This document shows positions 8,089 through 16,780 of a stretch of 64,000 nt of DNA, in pieces. This stretch comes from Stenotrophomonas rhizophila. Its GTDB lineage: Bacteria > Pseudomonadota > Gammaproteobacteria > Xanthomonadales > Xanthomonadaceae. Numbering within the stretch: the stretch's first letter is position 1; each line of letters opens with the position of its first letter. Below the pieces are notes generated by a model. That model worked only from the letters and a program-made list of their open reading frames with translations. It ran no database searches and was not told where the DNA came from. Made by a program: the position numbers and the translations under genes. The stretch spans positions 186,001 to 250,000 of the forward strand of contig NZ_VDQT01000005.1 in assembly GCF_007667275.1 (NCBI RefSeq). The letters run 5' to 3'.

Positions 8089-9496
8089 AGATCTGGTTAT
8101 CGATATCGAGAATGTCAGCAAGGTCTTCAACATCTTCGACAAGCCGTCCGACCGGCTGCTGCAGATGTTGCTGCCTCGACTGGGGCGCATGCTGCCGGGA
8201 AGCGGCGAGTGGTCGTCGCGGCAACGTGGGCGCGAATTCTGGGCGCTGCGCGACGTCAGCTTGAAAGTGAAGCGGGGCGACGCGGTAGGCATCATTGGCC
8301 GGAATGGCTCGGGCAAGTCCACGCTGCTGCAGATCATCGCCGGCACGTTGGCGCCCACTATCGGCAGGGCGCAGGTCAACGGGCGAATCGCTGCGTTGCT
8401 GGAACTGGGCAGTGGTTTCAACCCGGATTTCACGGGTCGCGAGAACGTCGTGCTCAACGGCATGATCCTGGGGCTCACCGAGCGCGAAGTGATGCAGCGA
8501 TTCGACGCGATCGCGGCATTCGCCGACATCGGTGATTTCATCGACCAGCCGGTGCGGACCTATTCCAGCGGCATGATGCTGCGACTGGCATTTGCCGTCC
8601 AGACGCAGGTGGAGCCGGATATCCTGATCGTGGATGAGGCGTTGGCGGTTGGCGATGCGCTTTTCCAGAAGCGTTGCTTCCAGCAGATGGAAGCGCTTCG
8701 CGCCAACGGCTGCACCCTGCTGCTTGTTTCGCACGACCAGGAATCGATTCGCACCCTCACCGATCACGCCATCCTGCTGCGCGACGGCACCGTGCGCGCG
8801 GCGGGCCCATCGTCCGATGTGGTGCTGGAGTATCGCAAACACCTGCATGAGGACGAGCGCGAGTATTACGCCTCTGTCAGTGCGCAGCATCTCCAGTACG
8901 CGCAGAAGATCGTGGACGCGCAGGCGGCGGCCGAGGTGGTGGTTGAAGAGCCGGTGCATGAGGGCTCGCCGGTGCTGGGCGTGCGTAGCGACAAGTTGTC
9001 GTTCGGGGACTACGACTGCGTGGTGGAGCGGGTGCGCGTCTTTGACGGTGAAGGCAAGGAGTGCGCCTACTTCCTGCCGCGGGAGCGGGTTGTGATCGAG
9101 GTTACCGCCCGGCCGGTCCGTGACATGGACAAACTCAATGTCAATGTGCGACTCCGTAACAAGGAAGGCGTCAAGCTCTACTCATGGGGGACGTTGAACC
9201 AGGACATCCAGACCTGGGCAGAGGGCGGCAAGGATCAGTCTGGCATCTGGGGAACGACATTCCCTGCAGATGAGCCGTTCGTGGTCCGGTTCGAGTTCGA
9301 ATGTTCCCTTGGCATGAATTTCTACGAGGTCCAGGTCTCCGTTTCCGAGGAGCTGGAGCGGTTTGGCGGTGCCCAGCGCATGTTGCATTGGCGCGATGAA
9401 GCTGCCTTCTTCCAGGTCGGCATGCGGCAGAAGGAATATACCTTTGGTGGCGTCAGCGATCTGCGCATGCGCGCGGAAATCGCGGACGCCCAATAA
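8078..9496 (+). CDS. wzt: O-antigen ABC transporter ATPase Wzt with C-terminal recognition domain
   Basis: A 472-residue ATPase. The nucleotide-binding domain covers about 1-260: Walker A GRNGSGKST (74-82), signature YSSGM (162-166) and Walker B ILIVDE (182-187). A further domain from about 310 to 465 (LSFGDYDCVVERVRV, VIEVTARPVRD, NVNVRLRNKEGVKLYSWGT) matches the Wzt C-terminal beta-sandwich that binds the modified end of the finished glycan in E. coli O8/O9a-type systems. That extra domain implies export of a chain carrying a terminal cap, and the next gene encodes a methyltransferase. The start at 8078 has a good Shine-Dalgarno (GGAGGG). Confidence 0.92.
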   Translation: MSSEDLVIDIENVSKVFNIFDKPSDRLLQMLLPRLGRMLPGSGEWSSRQRGREFWALRDVSLKVKRGDAVGIIGRNGSGKSTLLQIIAGTLAPTIGRAQVNGRIAALLELGSGFNPDFTGRENVVLNGMILGLTEREVMQRFDAIAAFADIGDFIDQPVRTYSSGMMLRLAFAVQTQVEPDILIVDEALAVGDALFQKRCFQQMEALRANGCTLLLVSHDQESIRTLTDHAILLRDGTVRAAGPSSDVVLEYRKHLHEDEREYYASVSAQHLQYAQKIVDAQAAAEVVVEEPVHEGSPVLGVRSDKLSFGDYDCVVERVRVFDGEGKECAYFLPRERVVIEVTARPVRDMDKLNVNVRLRNKEGVKLYSWGTLNQDIQTWAEGGKDQSGIWGTTFPADEPFVVRFEFECSLGMNFYEVQVSVSEELERFGGAQRMLHWRDEAAFFQVGMRQKEYTFGGVSDLRMRAEIADAQ

Positions 9497-9513
9497 ATCA
9501 GGAAGGTCCCGCA

Positions 9514-11319
9514 ATGAACATGATCCCAAGCCCTGCCCTGTCGGCCCAGACCCCCGCGGTTGTACGCATCGCCGTGCAGCGGCTTTTGGCATGGTTGCCG
9601 ATGGGCCCGATCGCCGTCCTGGGTGATGATGCGCCCGGGCTGGTCCGCGGATTGCGCCAGGCCGGGGTTGTCGTGCAGAAGGTGGCCGATCCGGGTTCGG
9701 CCTCGGCGGGCATCATCGTTGTGGAGCACGCGGGATCAATCACGCCTGAAAGCGGCCTGCGTCCCTTGCTTGAGGGCATCGCGGGTCCGGTGTGCCTGGT
9801 CGTGGTCGGTGATGCGGCGGATTCGGTCGGACGTGCGGGCTGGGAGGCAGCGGCGATCAGGTCGGAGTGGCGCAAGCATCCGCTGAACGAGCGGGTCGCT
9901 CCGTACGGCGAGCTCGACCGTGTCACGGGTTTGCTGCTGATTGCATTCGAGCGGGTTCCCGCCTCGGCCATCGCGAAGTACCCGCTGAAGGCGCTGGAGG
10001 AAGAACGGGATCTGCACACCGACATGACGCGTGAACCCGGGCGCCGGTCGGATGCGCACATGACCCGTTACGCGCAGGCCGCGCAGTTCATCCGTCCCGG
10101 TGACCGCGTCATCGATGTCGCGTGCGGACTCGGATATGGCTCTTACCAGTTGGCCAACAACAGCACTGCGGCTTCCTTCACCGGCCTGGATGCCAGTGAC
10201 TATGCAGTGGACTATGCAAACGCCAATTTCGCCGGGGTGTCACCTACGCCGATGACCTTCGTCGTGGGTGATGCCCAGAATCTCTCGGGCATGGCGGATG
10301 GCTCGGCGGATTTCGCTGTTTCAGTGGAGACGCTGGAGCATCTGCCTGAGCCTGATCGCTTGCTGGCAGAGCTGCATCGCGTGCTGACCCCGCACGGTCG
10401 GGTGTATGCCAGCGTGCCGAACGACTGGTCTGATGAAACCGGCGAAGATCCGAACCCATTCCACTTCCACGTGTATGACTGGCCGCGCCTGGTGGCCCAG
10501 TTCCAGCGGAATGGCTTCGTGATCGAACGGGCCTGGCTGCAGGACGCGGGTGGCGGGCAGAAGCGGCACCTGTCGGCGCGCTCCATGCTGGAGATCGACC
10601 CGCTCGTTGGCCCGCCGAGTGACGGTGAATGGCTGCTGGTCCTCGCGCGCAAGGCCGAGGGCCACGTTGGCGCAGAGGACGATGCCTGGCAGAGAGCACG
10701 CGCACTGCTCGCCGACGGCTCTGGCGCAGAAGCCGTTGAAGCACTCGTCGGCGAGTTTGAATCAGCTGGCGCCTTGCGCCGCGCGCGCGCGCGCGCCTTC
10801 GCAGCGATCGTCGCTGCGGCGGAGGGCGACGTCGGTACGGCAAACGCCCATTGGACCTCGGTTCAAGCCGACTCCCGGAGCGCGCTTTCTTCGTCGGAGG
10901 ACGAGGCTGACGCTGCTGCACTGCTGTGCCTGGCGCTGGATCAGCTCCAGCACGCTCACGACACCCTGCCGGGTGCGTTCCAGCGCACGTTCCAGGCCCG
11001 TGCCGATGTCGTAAGGGAGCTGCTCGGGCTCGAGCGCTCGAATCCGTCCGAGAATGACGATCGCGCCGTTGCCTCCGGCCCTCTGGACGGCGCGGAACAT
11101 ATCCACCTGGGATCACGCGATGTCCGACAGTTGATGGATGCGAAAGATTGGCTGGATTCGCAGTATCACCTGCACACGCAGCGCATTGTGGAACTGGAAC
11201 GGTACAACGCCGAGCTCGAGCAGGCCCGGCACTGGCTTGACGGCCAGTACCATGCCCTGACCGCCGAGATAGAGCGGCTCAACAGGATGCACGCCCCGGC
11301 CGTCGATGCCGGGGAGTGA
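9514..11319 (+). CDS. class I SAM methyltransferase with C-terminal coiled coil (candidate O-antigen capping enzyme)
   Basis: 601 residues. Residues 1-150 form a Rossmann-like region (LPMGPIAVLGDDAPGLVRGL...). A Methyltransf_11 domain spans about 175-345, with SAM motif I DVACGLGYGS (201-210), the acidic motif GLDASDYAV (224-232) and post-motif SVETLEHLPEPDRLLAEL. A helical stretch (385-505) follows. The C-terminal coiled coil carries two copies of the motif K/R-x-WLD-x-QYH at 544-552 and 572-580, exactly four heptads apart. By analogy with WbdD, it may methylate the chain end to stop elongation and create the tag read by Wzt. The downstream gene encodes a related protein. Role is inferred; the methyltransferase call is firm. 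Confidence 0.82.
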   Translation: MNMIPSPALSAQTPAVVRIAVQRLLAWLPMGPIAVLGDDAPGLVRGLRQAGVVVQKVADPGSASAGIIVVEHAGSITPESGLRPLLEGIAGPVCLVVVGDAADSVGRAGWEAAAIRSEWRKHPLNERVAPYGELDRVTGLLLIAFERVPASAIAKYPLKALEEERDLHTDMTREPGRRSDAHMTRYAQAAQFIRPGDRVIDVACGLGYGSYQLANNSTAASFTGLDASDYAVDYANANFAGVSPTPMTFVVGDAQNLSGMADGSADFAVSVETLEHLPEPDRLLAELHRVLTPHGRVYASVPNDWSDETGEDPNPFHFHVYDWPRLVAQFQRNGFVIERAWLQDAGGGQKRHLSARSMLEIDPLVGPPSDGEWLLVLARKAEGHVGAEDDAWQRARALLADGSGAEAVEALVGEFESAGALRRARARAFAAIVAAAEGDVGTANAHWTSVQADSRSALSSSEDEADAAALLCLALDQLQHAHDTLPGAFQRTFQARADVVRELLGLERSNPSENDDRAVASGPLDGAEHIHLGSRDVRQLMDAKDWLDSQYHLHTQRIVELERYNAELEQARHWLDGQYHALTAEIERLNRMHAPAVDAGE

Positions 11320-11327
11320 CGCCAACC

Positions 11328-13688
11328 ATGAGCGCCTCCCTCTCAAGCGAAAGCCCTGGATCGGTGTTGGCGCCGATCCTGGCGAACGACCTCGCTGAGC
11401 ATTGTCTACGCGCGGTCGGCCCCGGCCGCGTGCGTCTGGTTGGGGATGAGCTTGCCTCGCTCAAGCCGGCGCTGCTCCTGGCAGGCTGTGAGGTGGAGCT
11501 GTCCTCGGAAGCGTCGCCTGATGGGTGGCCTGCCGACATGGTGGTGGTCTGGGCGGTCGACCCGGCACAGCGGGACGCCGCGTTGGACGTCAAAGCCTCG
11601 TTTCTTGTGCTTGCCGCAGACGCCCAATGGGCAGACGAGCTGCCGACCTGGGGGCAGCAGGCAGGCGCCTGTGGCTGGCAATGGAATCCCGCGACATTCA
11701 CCCTGCATGCGCCCTCGGAAGAGTTGAGCGTGCTGATGCTGGCAAGAGACGGCGTCACCGTCGCCGATGACGGCGCGCTGTTCGGGGTGAGCTGCCATGG
11801 CCTCGCAGCTACACTGGTACGGCCAGGGGACGCAGTACTTGCTCCAGGCGCCGCCGAGGATGGCATCTGGCGCGTGATCCAGCAGCATTCGCGCTGCAGC
11901 TGGCTCGGCGTCATCACCGATAGATCGCCCCCACCGGTGGCCGGCCCTGGAATGTTGTGGACGGATCGAGCCGAGTGGGAGCGGTCTCCAAGAGACGTTG
12001 ATACGGTCATTATCCGACCGTCCTACGATGTGGATGGTGGGCGCTGGGAGCTGGGTGGCTTCGATTCCGTGCTGGTGCGTAGCGGGCGCCTGGTCCTGGT
12101 GGTCCCGCTGGTGCCGGGCTGCGACACGGACGTGCACGCGTTGGTCGCGACGGTCGAACGCGCGGGCTTGATCGTCGACCGCGGCTGGTTGCTGGATCCG
12201 GCGCGGCCGCTCGGACTCGGCCAATTCGCTGAAGTGCAGCGCAACGTCTCTGGACACCTGCTCCCTGGTGCCGACGAGATGCGCAATGCCGTTGCGATGG
12301 TGCTCATGGCGGTCAAGATCGAGGGTCCCGGCATGGCCCAGGATCCGTCGCTGCAGTCACCCAACATCATTGCCTTCCAGCGCGACTACGTCGATGCCAG
12401 TGTAGTGCGGCTTATCGTGGTTATCGGGCTGCGTCTGGAGTCGGTCACGGCGCGGAGGTACCTGGCACGGCGCATCATGGCCCAGGCTCCGCCGCGCTCG
12501 GCTGACCACGGCGCCGCACTGTGTGTCCTGCTCTATGATCCGGTCGCGCTGGAAGGCCACCATCGACGTGAACTGCTGAACGCAGCGGAACGCTTCATCC
12601 GTGCGCCGGCCATCAACGCCACCGCGTTGAGGTGGCAGGTCTCGCTGGCCTTCGTTGCCGGGTCATTGCACCAGCAGGAGGGCGATCTCGCGACGGCTAC
12701 CGCGTTTTACGAGAAGGTTCTGGAGTTCGATGTGCTGAAGTTCAGCGCATTGCTGGGAACCAAGACTACGACTGCGGCGCTGCGGCTGGGGTGGATCCAT
12801 TTCGCGAAAGGACGCCTCGCAAGCGCCCGCCAGGCGTGGTTGCAGGGATTCCAGGAAGCACGCAGGCTTGCCGCTGATTCGGAGTGGTCGGAGACGGTGG
12901 GGAGCCTTGAGGCTCCCGAAACGTTCGCCATGCCGGAATTCGCTGCGGTCATGGACGAAGCCGGAGCCATTGCCGCCGCGCTCCGACTGACCGCAGAGAC
13001 GCCGTTGCGGCCGGGGCTGGCCTGGCAATGGGCCAATCGCACCTGGCAGAAGCAGTTGACCGAGGCCCGCGCGGAGCAGCTTCGCCAGGGCACATGGCTG
13101 GAGCGGTTGCAGAAGGCCAAGGACTGGCTTGATGGCCAGTACCACAACCAAGGCGCGGAACTCAGCCGGCGCGAAGAAGTGATCCTGGGCCTGGAGTCGG
13201 CGCGGCAGGCATTGAGCGAGGACAACGCCGGCATGCGCGCCGCCTTCCGGCTCGCGCATCAACATGCCGTTGCCGAAGCGGCCGCGCTGCAGGATAGGAT
13301 CCAGCTCGCGCAGGTGGCCCATCAGCAACAGCAGGACGTCCATGAAGAGTTGCGGCGTGAGCATGAGCAGCAGTCAATGGAGCATGCGCGACAGCTGGCC
13401 AGGTACGCCCAGTTGTCGTCCGACCATGAACAATTGCTCGCCGCCTACGACGCGCAGAGTGTTCTCTACATGCGCGAGGTCGCGGCGCACCAGCACCTCG
13501 TTGCCGCTGCCCAACTGTTGAGCGATAAGACCGGCGTGATAATGGGTCGTGCCTCCGTGGGGGCCGTTCCCGCCGAGTCGATCGCGGAAGAAATGTCCCG
13601 GCTGTCGATTGCGCTGGATCGCCTCCCGGCGAAGCCTCTCGTCCGGGTGCTCCTGCGCGCGCTGAGTTCGCTGCTGGGGAAGAAGTGA
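11328..13688 (+). CDS. putative pseudo-methyltransferase with helical repeats and long coiled coil
   Basis: 786 residues, not assigned to a named family. It parallels the upstream methyltransferase segment by segment: an N-terminal half-Rossmann (VGPGRVRLVGDELASLKPAL), then a region where LVRPGDAVLAPGAAEDGIW stands in for FIRPGDRVIDVACGLGYGS, and LVATVERAGLIVDRGWLLD for LVAQFQRNGFVIERAWLQD. The SAM-binding motif I is destroyed, so it is unlikely to be an active methyltransferase. TPR-like helices lie at about 445-515 and a long Gln/Glu/Ala-rich coiled coil at 575-715, with the shared KDWLDGQYH motif at 598-606. A scaffold or ruler partner for the active enzyme is the best guess. Start: ATG 11328 with GGGGAG upstream; a GTG at 11316 is an alternative. 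Confidence 0.7.
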   Translation: MSASLSSESPGSVLAPILANDLAEHCLRAVGPGRVRLVGDELASLKPALLLAGCEVELSSEASPDGWPADMVVVWAVDPAQRDAALDVKASFLVLAADAQWADELPTWGQQAGACGWQWNPATFTLHAPSEELSVLMLARDGVTVADDGALFGVSCHGLAATLVRPGDAVLAPGAAEDGIWRVIQQHSRCSWLGVITDRSPPPVAGPGMLWTDRAEWERSPRDVDTVIIRPSYDVDGGRWELGGFDSVLVRSGRLVLVVPLVPGCDTDVHALVATVERAGLIVDRGWLLDPARPLGLGQFAEVQRNVSGHLLPGADEMRNAVAMVLMAVKIEGPGMAQDPSLQSPNIIAFQRDYVDASVVRLIVVIGLRLESVTARRYLARRIMAQAPPRSADHGAALCVLLYDPVALEGHHRRELLNAAERFIRAPAINATALRWQVSLAFVAGSLHQQEGDLATATAFYEKVLEFDVLKFSALLGTKTTTAALRLGWIHFAKGRLASARQAWLQGFQEARRLAADSEWSETVGSLEAPETFAMPEFAAVMDEAGAIAAALRLTAETPLRPGLAWQWANRTWQKQLTEARAEQLRQGTWLERLQKAKDWLDGQYHNQGAELSRREEVILGLESARQALSEDNAGMRAAFRLAHQHAVAEAAALQDRIQLAQVAHQQQQDVHEELRREHEQQSMEHARQLARYAQLSSDHEQLLAAYDAQSVLYMREVAAHQHLVAAAQLLSDKTGVIMGRASVGAVPAESIAEEMSRLSIALDRLPAKPLVRVLLRALSSLLGKK

Positions 13689-14425
13689 TCAGCCAGGTCC
13701 CCGAGCTGACGGCCGTGATTACCTTCCATCGGGAGGGAATCGTCGCGCACGCTGCCCTTTCCAGCTACGCGCTGTCCCGTGCGCGGGCCGAGCGTGCGGG
13801 AAGGTCCGTATCGATGGTATTGGTGCTCGATCGTGCTGATGCCGAAACCCGGCGAATCGTGCGTGAGCACCCTGACTTGCTGGGCGATGAAGTCATTGTT
13901 GAAGTGTCGGTCGGCGACGCGGCCCTGGCGCGGAACCTGGGCATCGCGCAGGCCCCGGGCACCCATGTGTGTACGCTCGACGGCGACGACCTGATCACCC
14001 GGGATTATTTCGAGCGCCATCTGGCGATGGCGCAGAATATGCAGGGGCGCGTCATCCTGCACCCCGAGATTGCCGTCAGTTTTGGCAGGGATGACTTCTT
14101 CAGCTGGCAGATCGACCAGCGGAGCATTCGGTTCTCGGAGGATATGCTGATTTCAGTGAATCCATGGGTGAGTGCCGTCTTTGCCCGGCGGGAGGTATTC
14201 CTGGAGGTGCCTTACCTCCCCTGCCATCCGCAGCAAACCGGATTTGGATACGAAGACTGGCACTGGAACTGCCAGACCGTAGCGGCGGGATTCAAGCATC
14301 TTGCCGTCGCAGGCACAGCGTACTTCTATCGCCTGAAAGAGGTGGGCTCGGTCAACGCCAGCAGTGCCGCGCTCGGCGTGGTCATGCCGCCCAGTGACCT
14401 GTTCGGCAGCTGGAGGGCGAGATGA
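13685..14425 (+). CDS. GT2-family glycosyltransferase (copy A)
   Basis: A 246-residue cytoplasmic GT-A-fold enzyme. It starts with GTG overlapping the stop of the previous gene. The N-terminal strand TAVITFHREG is followed by LVLDRAD, the metal/nucleotide motif LDGDD (98-102) and a conserved acceptor region TGFGYEDWHWN (185-195). It is clearly paralogous to the protein encoded at 16781-17536. It would add a sugar to the growing O-polysaccharide; donor unknown, with dTDP-rhamnose and GDP-mannose made by genes downstream in the window. Confidence 0.83.
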   Translation: MISQVPELTAVITFHREGIVAHAALSSYALSRARAERAGRSVSMVLVLDRADAETRRIVREHPDLLGDEVIVEVSVGDAALARNLGIAQAPGTHVCTLDGDDLITRDYFERHLAMAQNMQGRVILHPEIAVSFGRDDFFSWQIDQRSIRFSEDMLISVNPWVSAVFARREVFLEVPYLPCHPQQTGFGYEDWHWNCQTVAAGFKHLAVAGTAYFYRLKEVGSVNASSAALGVVMPPSDLFGSWRAR

Positions 14426-15867
14426 TCCGTCGCGTCCTGGCGCTGCGCCGGCGTGTCAGCATCCGCCAACTGCTTCGTGACCCTCGTGCCGAACTTGGGC
14501 GGATCCTGGGTTGGTTGGGCCGACGCGTGGAGCGGCTCGGCACGGGGATCGGCTCTCGCGGTTCGGTGATGCCCGCGTGGCTCGATGAAGAAATGGTTGC
14601 GCTGGCGGGCGTGGAGCCGCTTCTGCTCGGAGATCACGGCAACACCAGTCGCTACCGGCATTACGCCATCCCGGCGATAGTGCGTCCGGGCGAGCTCTAT
14701 CGTGCGCTCGTAGCCGAGCTTGCTGAGCCTGGCTACAGCCATGTCATGGTGCTCCCATGGCTCGTGCGGGGTGGGGCCGATAGAGGGGCGCTCTATCACC
14801 TCAGAGCGTGGGTCGAAAAGGTGCCCGCAAACGAGATTCTGGTGATTCTCACCGAGCCAGTGGATTCCCCCTGGATTGAACAGGTGCCCGCTGGGGTAAA
14901 GGTCCTCCAGTTCGGCCGCCTGGTGGGTGGCATGGGCTTGGATACGCAGGTGCAGCTGTTGACCCGGTTGCTGGTCCAGCTGCAGCCCGCAGTGATCCAT
15001 AACATCAATTCACGGGTGGCTTGGCATGCGCTCAGCCGGTACGGCCTCGCTCTGCGGCAGCGTTCTCGCTGGTTTGCGTCGCTTTTCTGCGATGACCAGG
15101 ACGAGAACGGAGTTCCGGTCGGTTATGCGCGCACCTACCTGCGGAGCTGCTACCCACATCTCTGTCGCGTATTCAGCGACAACGCCGTCTATCCCGCTAG
15201 ATGGACGGCGGAGCTGGGCATTCCCGGTTCCCTGTTCGCGGTAGTCCGCTTCCCCTATGACCGTCCCATTGTCCAGAAGGAAGACCCGTTCGAGTTGCCC
15301 GGACATCCAAGGGTGCTCTGGGCAGGTCGGTTCCACCGACAAAAGCGCCCGGATATACTGCTCGCCGTGGCGCTTGCGATGCCCGACGTCCTGTTCGACG
15401 TGCATGGAGCCTCGGAGCTGGGGGCTTCCCACCCGGCAATCGGACAGCTGCGCCTGCAGCCCAATGTGATCATGCACGGTCCCTTCGCCCGGTTCGAGGA
15501 TATTGTCCGGCCGGACCACGCCGCGTATCTTTTCACCACGTCCTGGGAGGGTCTCCCTACGATTCTGCTGGATGCCGCGGCAGCGGGCCTGCCAGTCGTC
15601 GCGCCTGGGGTCGGCGGCATCAGCGATATTGTCGATCGATCGGTGCTGGTGGCGGATCCGGACGACGTAGAGGGTTACGTGAAGCAGCTGCGCGCATTGG
15701 TGACCGATTCTGAATTGCGTCGGCGCCTGCGGCGACGGCAGTACCTTGCGCTGTCCGAGGGACGGAACTGGGAGGATTTCATCCGCTCAATCAGTACAAT
15801 GGATTTTTACCTTCCCGGTCCGTGCCAGGCAGACCGGGACACCAGTGAACAAGGAAGCAGAACGTGA
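14422..15867 (+). CDS. GT4-type glycosyltransferase (copy A)
   Basis: 481 residues, two-domain GT-B enzyme. The C-terminal donor half has RVLWAGRFHRQKRPDILL and TSWEGLPTILLDAAAAGLP, the E-x7-D/E-type nucleotide-sugar site of the GT1/GT4 group; the N-terminal half has VLPWLVRGGADRGALYHL and a conserved VIHNINSRVAWHA. It overlaps the preceding GT2 gene by an ATGA junction. Its whole length aligns with the product of 17529-18938, showing that the GT2-GT4 pair is duplicated. The N-terminal 45 residues are basic and could form a membrane-associating helix. Confidence 0.83.
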   Translation: MIRRVLALRRRVSIRQLLRDPRAELGRILGWLGRRVERLGTGIGSRGSVMPAWLDEEMVALAGVEPLLLGDHGNTSRYRHYAIPAIVRPGELYRALVAELAEPGYSHVMVLPWLVRGGADRGALYHLRAWVEKVPANEILVILTEPVDSPWIEQVPAGVKVLQFGRLVGGMGLDTQVQLLTRLLVQLQPAVIHNINSRVAWHALSRYGLALRQRSRWFASLFCDDQDENGVPVGYARTYLRSCYPHLCRVFSDNAVYPARWTAELGIPGSLFAVVRFPYDRPIVQKEDPFELPGHPRVLWAGRFHRQKRPDILLAVALAMPDVLFDVHGASELGASHPAIGQLRLQPNVIMHGPFARFEDIVRPDHAAYLFTTSWEGLPTILLDAAAAGLPVVAPGVGGISDIVDRSVLVADPDDVEGYVKQLRALVTDSELRRRLRRRQYLALSEGRNWEDFIRSISTMDFYLPGPCQADRDTSEQGSRT

Positions 15868-16574
15868 TTATCGGACGGGGACTGGTGGCGGCGGCTTTCG
15901 AGGAACAATGGGCGCATGACGAGGCAACCGTGATCGTTGCCGCCGGTGTTTCAAACTCGGCTGAAACCGAACCTGCCCCCTTTGAACGTGAAGAGCGCAT
16001 GCTTGCCGAGGTCCTGGATGGCCAGGAGTTCCAGCGCATCGTCTATTTTGGCAGCTGTGCAGTCGGAAACCCGGCAGAGCGCGTGACCCCCTATCTTCGG
16101 CACAAGGCGGAGATGGAAAAAAGGATCCTGGCCGACCCCCGTGGCCAGGTGTTCCGCCTGCCGCAGGTAGTGGGCGAGGGTGGAAATCCAAACACGCTGA
16201 CCAACTTCCTGCGTGCTCGCATCGAGCGCGGCGAGTCGTTCGACGTGTGGGCGCGAGCCCAGCGCAACCTGATCGACATCCAGGACGTGGCGACCCTGGG
16301 CACCCATGTCCTCCGCCGTCCGACCGAGTATCCCCGGATGATGTCGCTGGCGGACGTCGTGTCTACCGACATGCCCGAGATCGTCCGCGTCATGGAGCAC
16401 GTGCTGGGGCGCCGCGGCAATTACCGGGTGCTTGATCTCGGCGTTCCTTTCCCGATCGACACCAGCGACTGTGAGCGAGCGGCTGCCGTATCCGGTGTCC
16501 GGCTGGGAAGCGGCTACCTGGGCCGACTGCTGGCCAAGTACTACGGCGAATCCAGCGCTACCCGTTCGCAATGA
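15864..16574 (+). CDS. NAD-dependent epimerase/dehydratase-like protein (short SDR)
   Basis: 236 residues, starting at a GTG inside the upstream stop codon. The nucleotide-binding start MIIGRGLVAAAFEEQWAH is a short variant of the Rossmann glycine motif. VYFGSCAV leads to the catalytic-like Y-x3-K (TPYLRHKAEME), followed by RLPQVVGEGGNPNTLTNFL and NLIDIQDVA, all as in extended SDR sugar epimerases or reductases. It is about 70-100 residues shorter than typical family members. It may modify a nucleotide sugar for the O-antigen; substrate unknown. It sits between the two GT2-GT4 pairs. Confidence 0.7.
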   Translation: MIIGRGLVAAAFEEQWAHDEATVIVAAGVSNSAETEPAPFEREERMLAEVLDGQEFQRIVYFGSCAVGNPAERVTPYLRHKAEMEKRILADPRGQVFRLPQVVGEGGNPNTLTNFLRARIERGESFDVWARAQRNLIDIQDVATLGTHVLRRPTEYPRMMSLADVVSTDMPEIVRVMEHVLGRRGNYRVLDLGVPFPIDTSDCERAAAVSGVRLGSGYLGRLLAKYYGESSATRSQ

Positions 16575-16602
16575 TGAACCGTTGAGGCAGGGCTTGCCGG
16601 AG

Positions 16603-16625
16603 CGGTGCAAAATGCACCGTTCTTC
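16603..16625 (+). terminator. short hairpin with TTCTTC tail between the two glycosyltransferase modules
   Basis: CGGTGCA-AAA-TGCACCG (seven perfect pairs) followed by TTCTTC, 28 bases after the epimerase-like gene. The A/T-rich 150 bp that follow could contain a new promoter for the second GT2-GT4 pair. Weak as a terminator because the T-run is interrupted. Confidence 0.4.
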
Positions 16626-16780
16626 ACTCGGTGCGTCTGTGTGCAAGTATTATCAGAGGCGGCCGATATACATTGAATGGAAAAGATGTTTGTAACCTAT
16701 GAGGAATGGTGGCGAAGCATGAATGCGATCGGGAATGGATCCAGGGAGGGCATCACCCCGCCGTGCCGCAGGAGCGGAGC

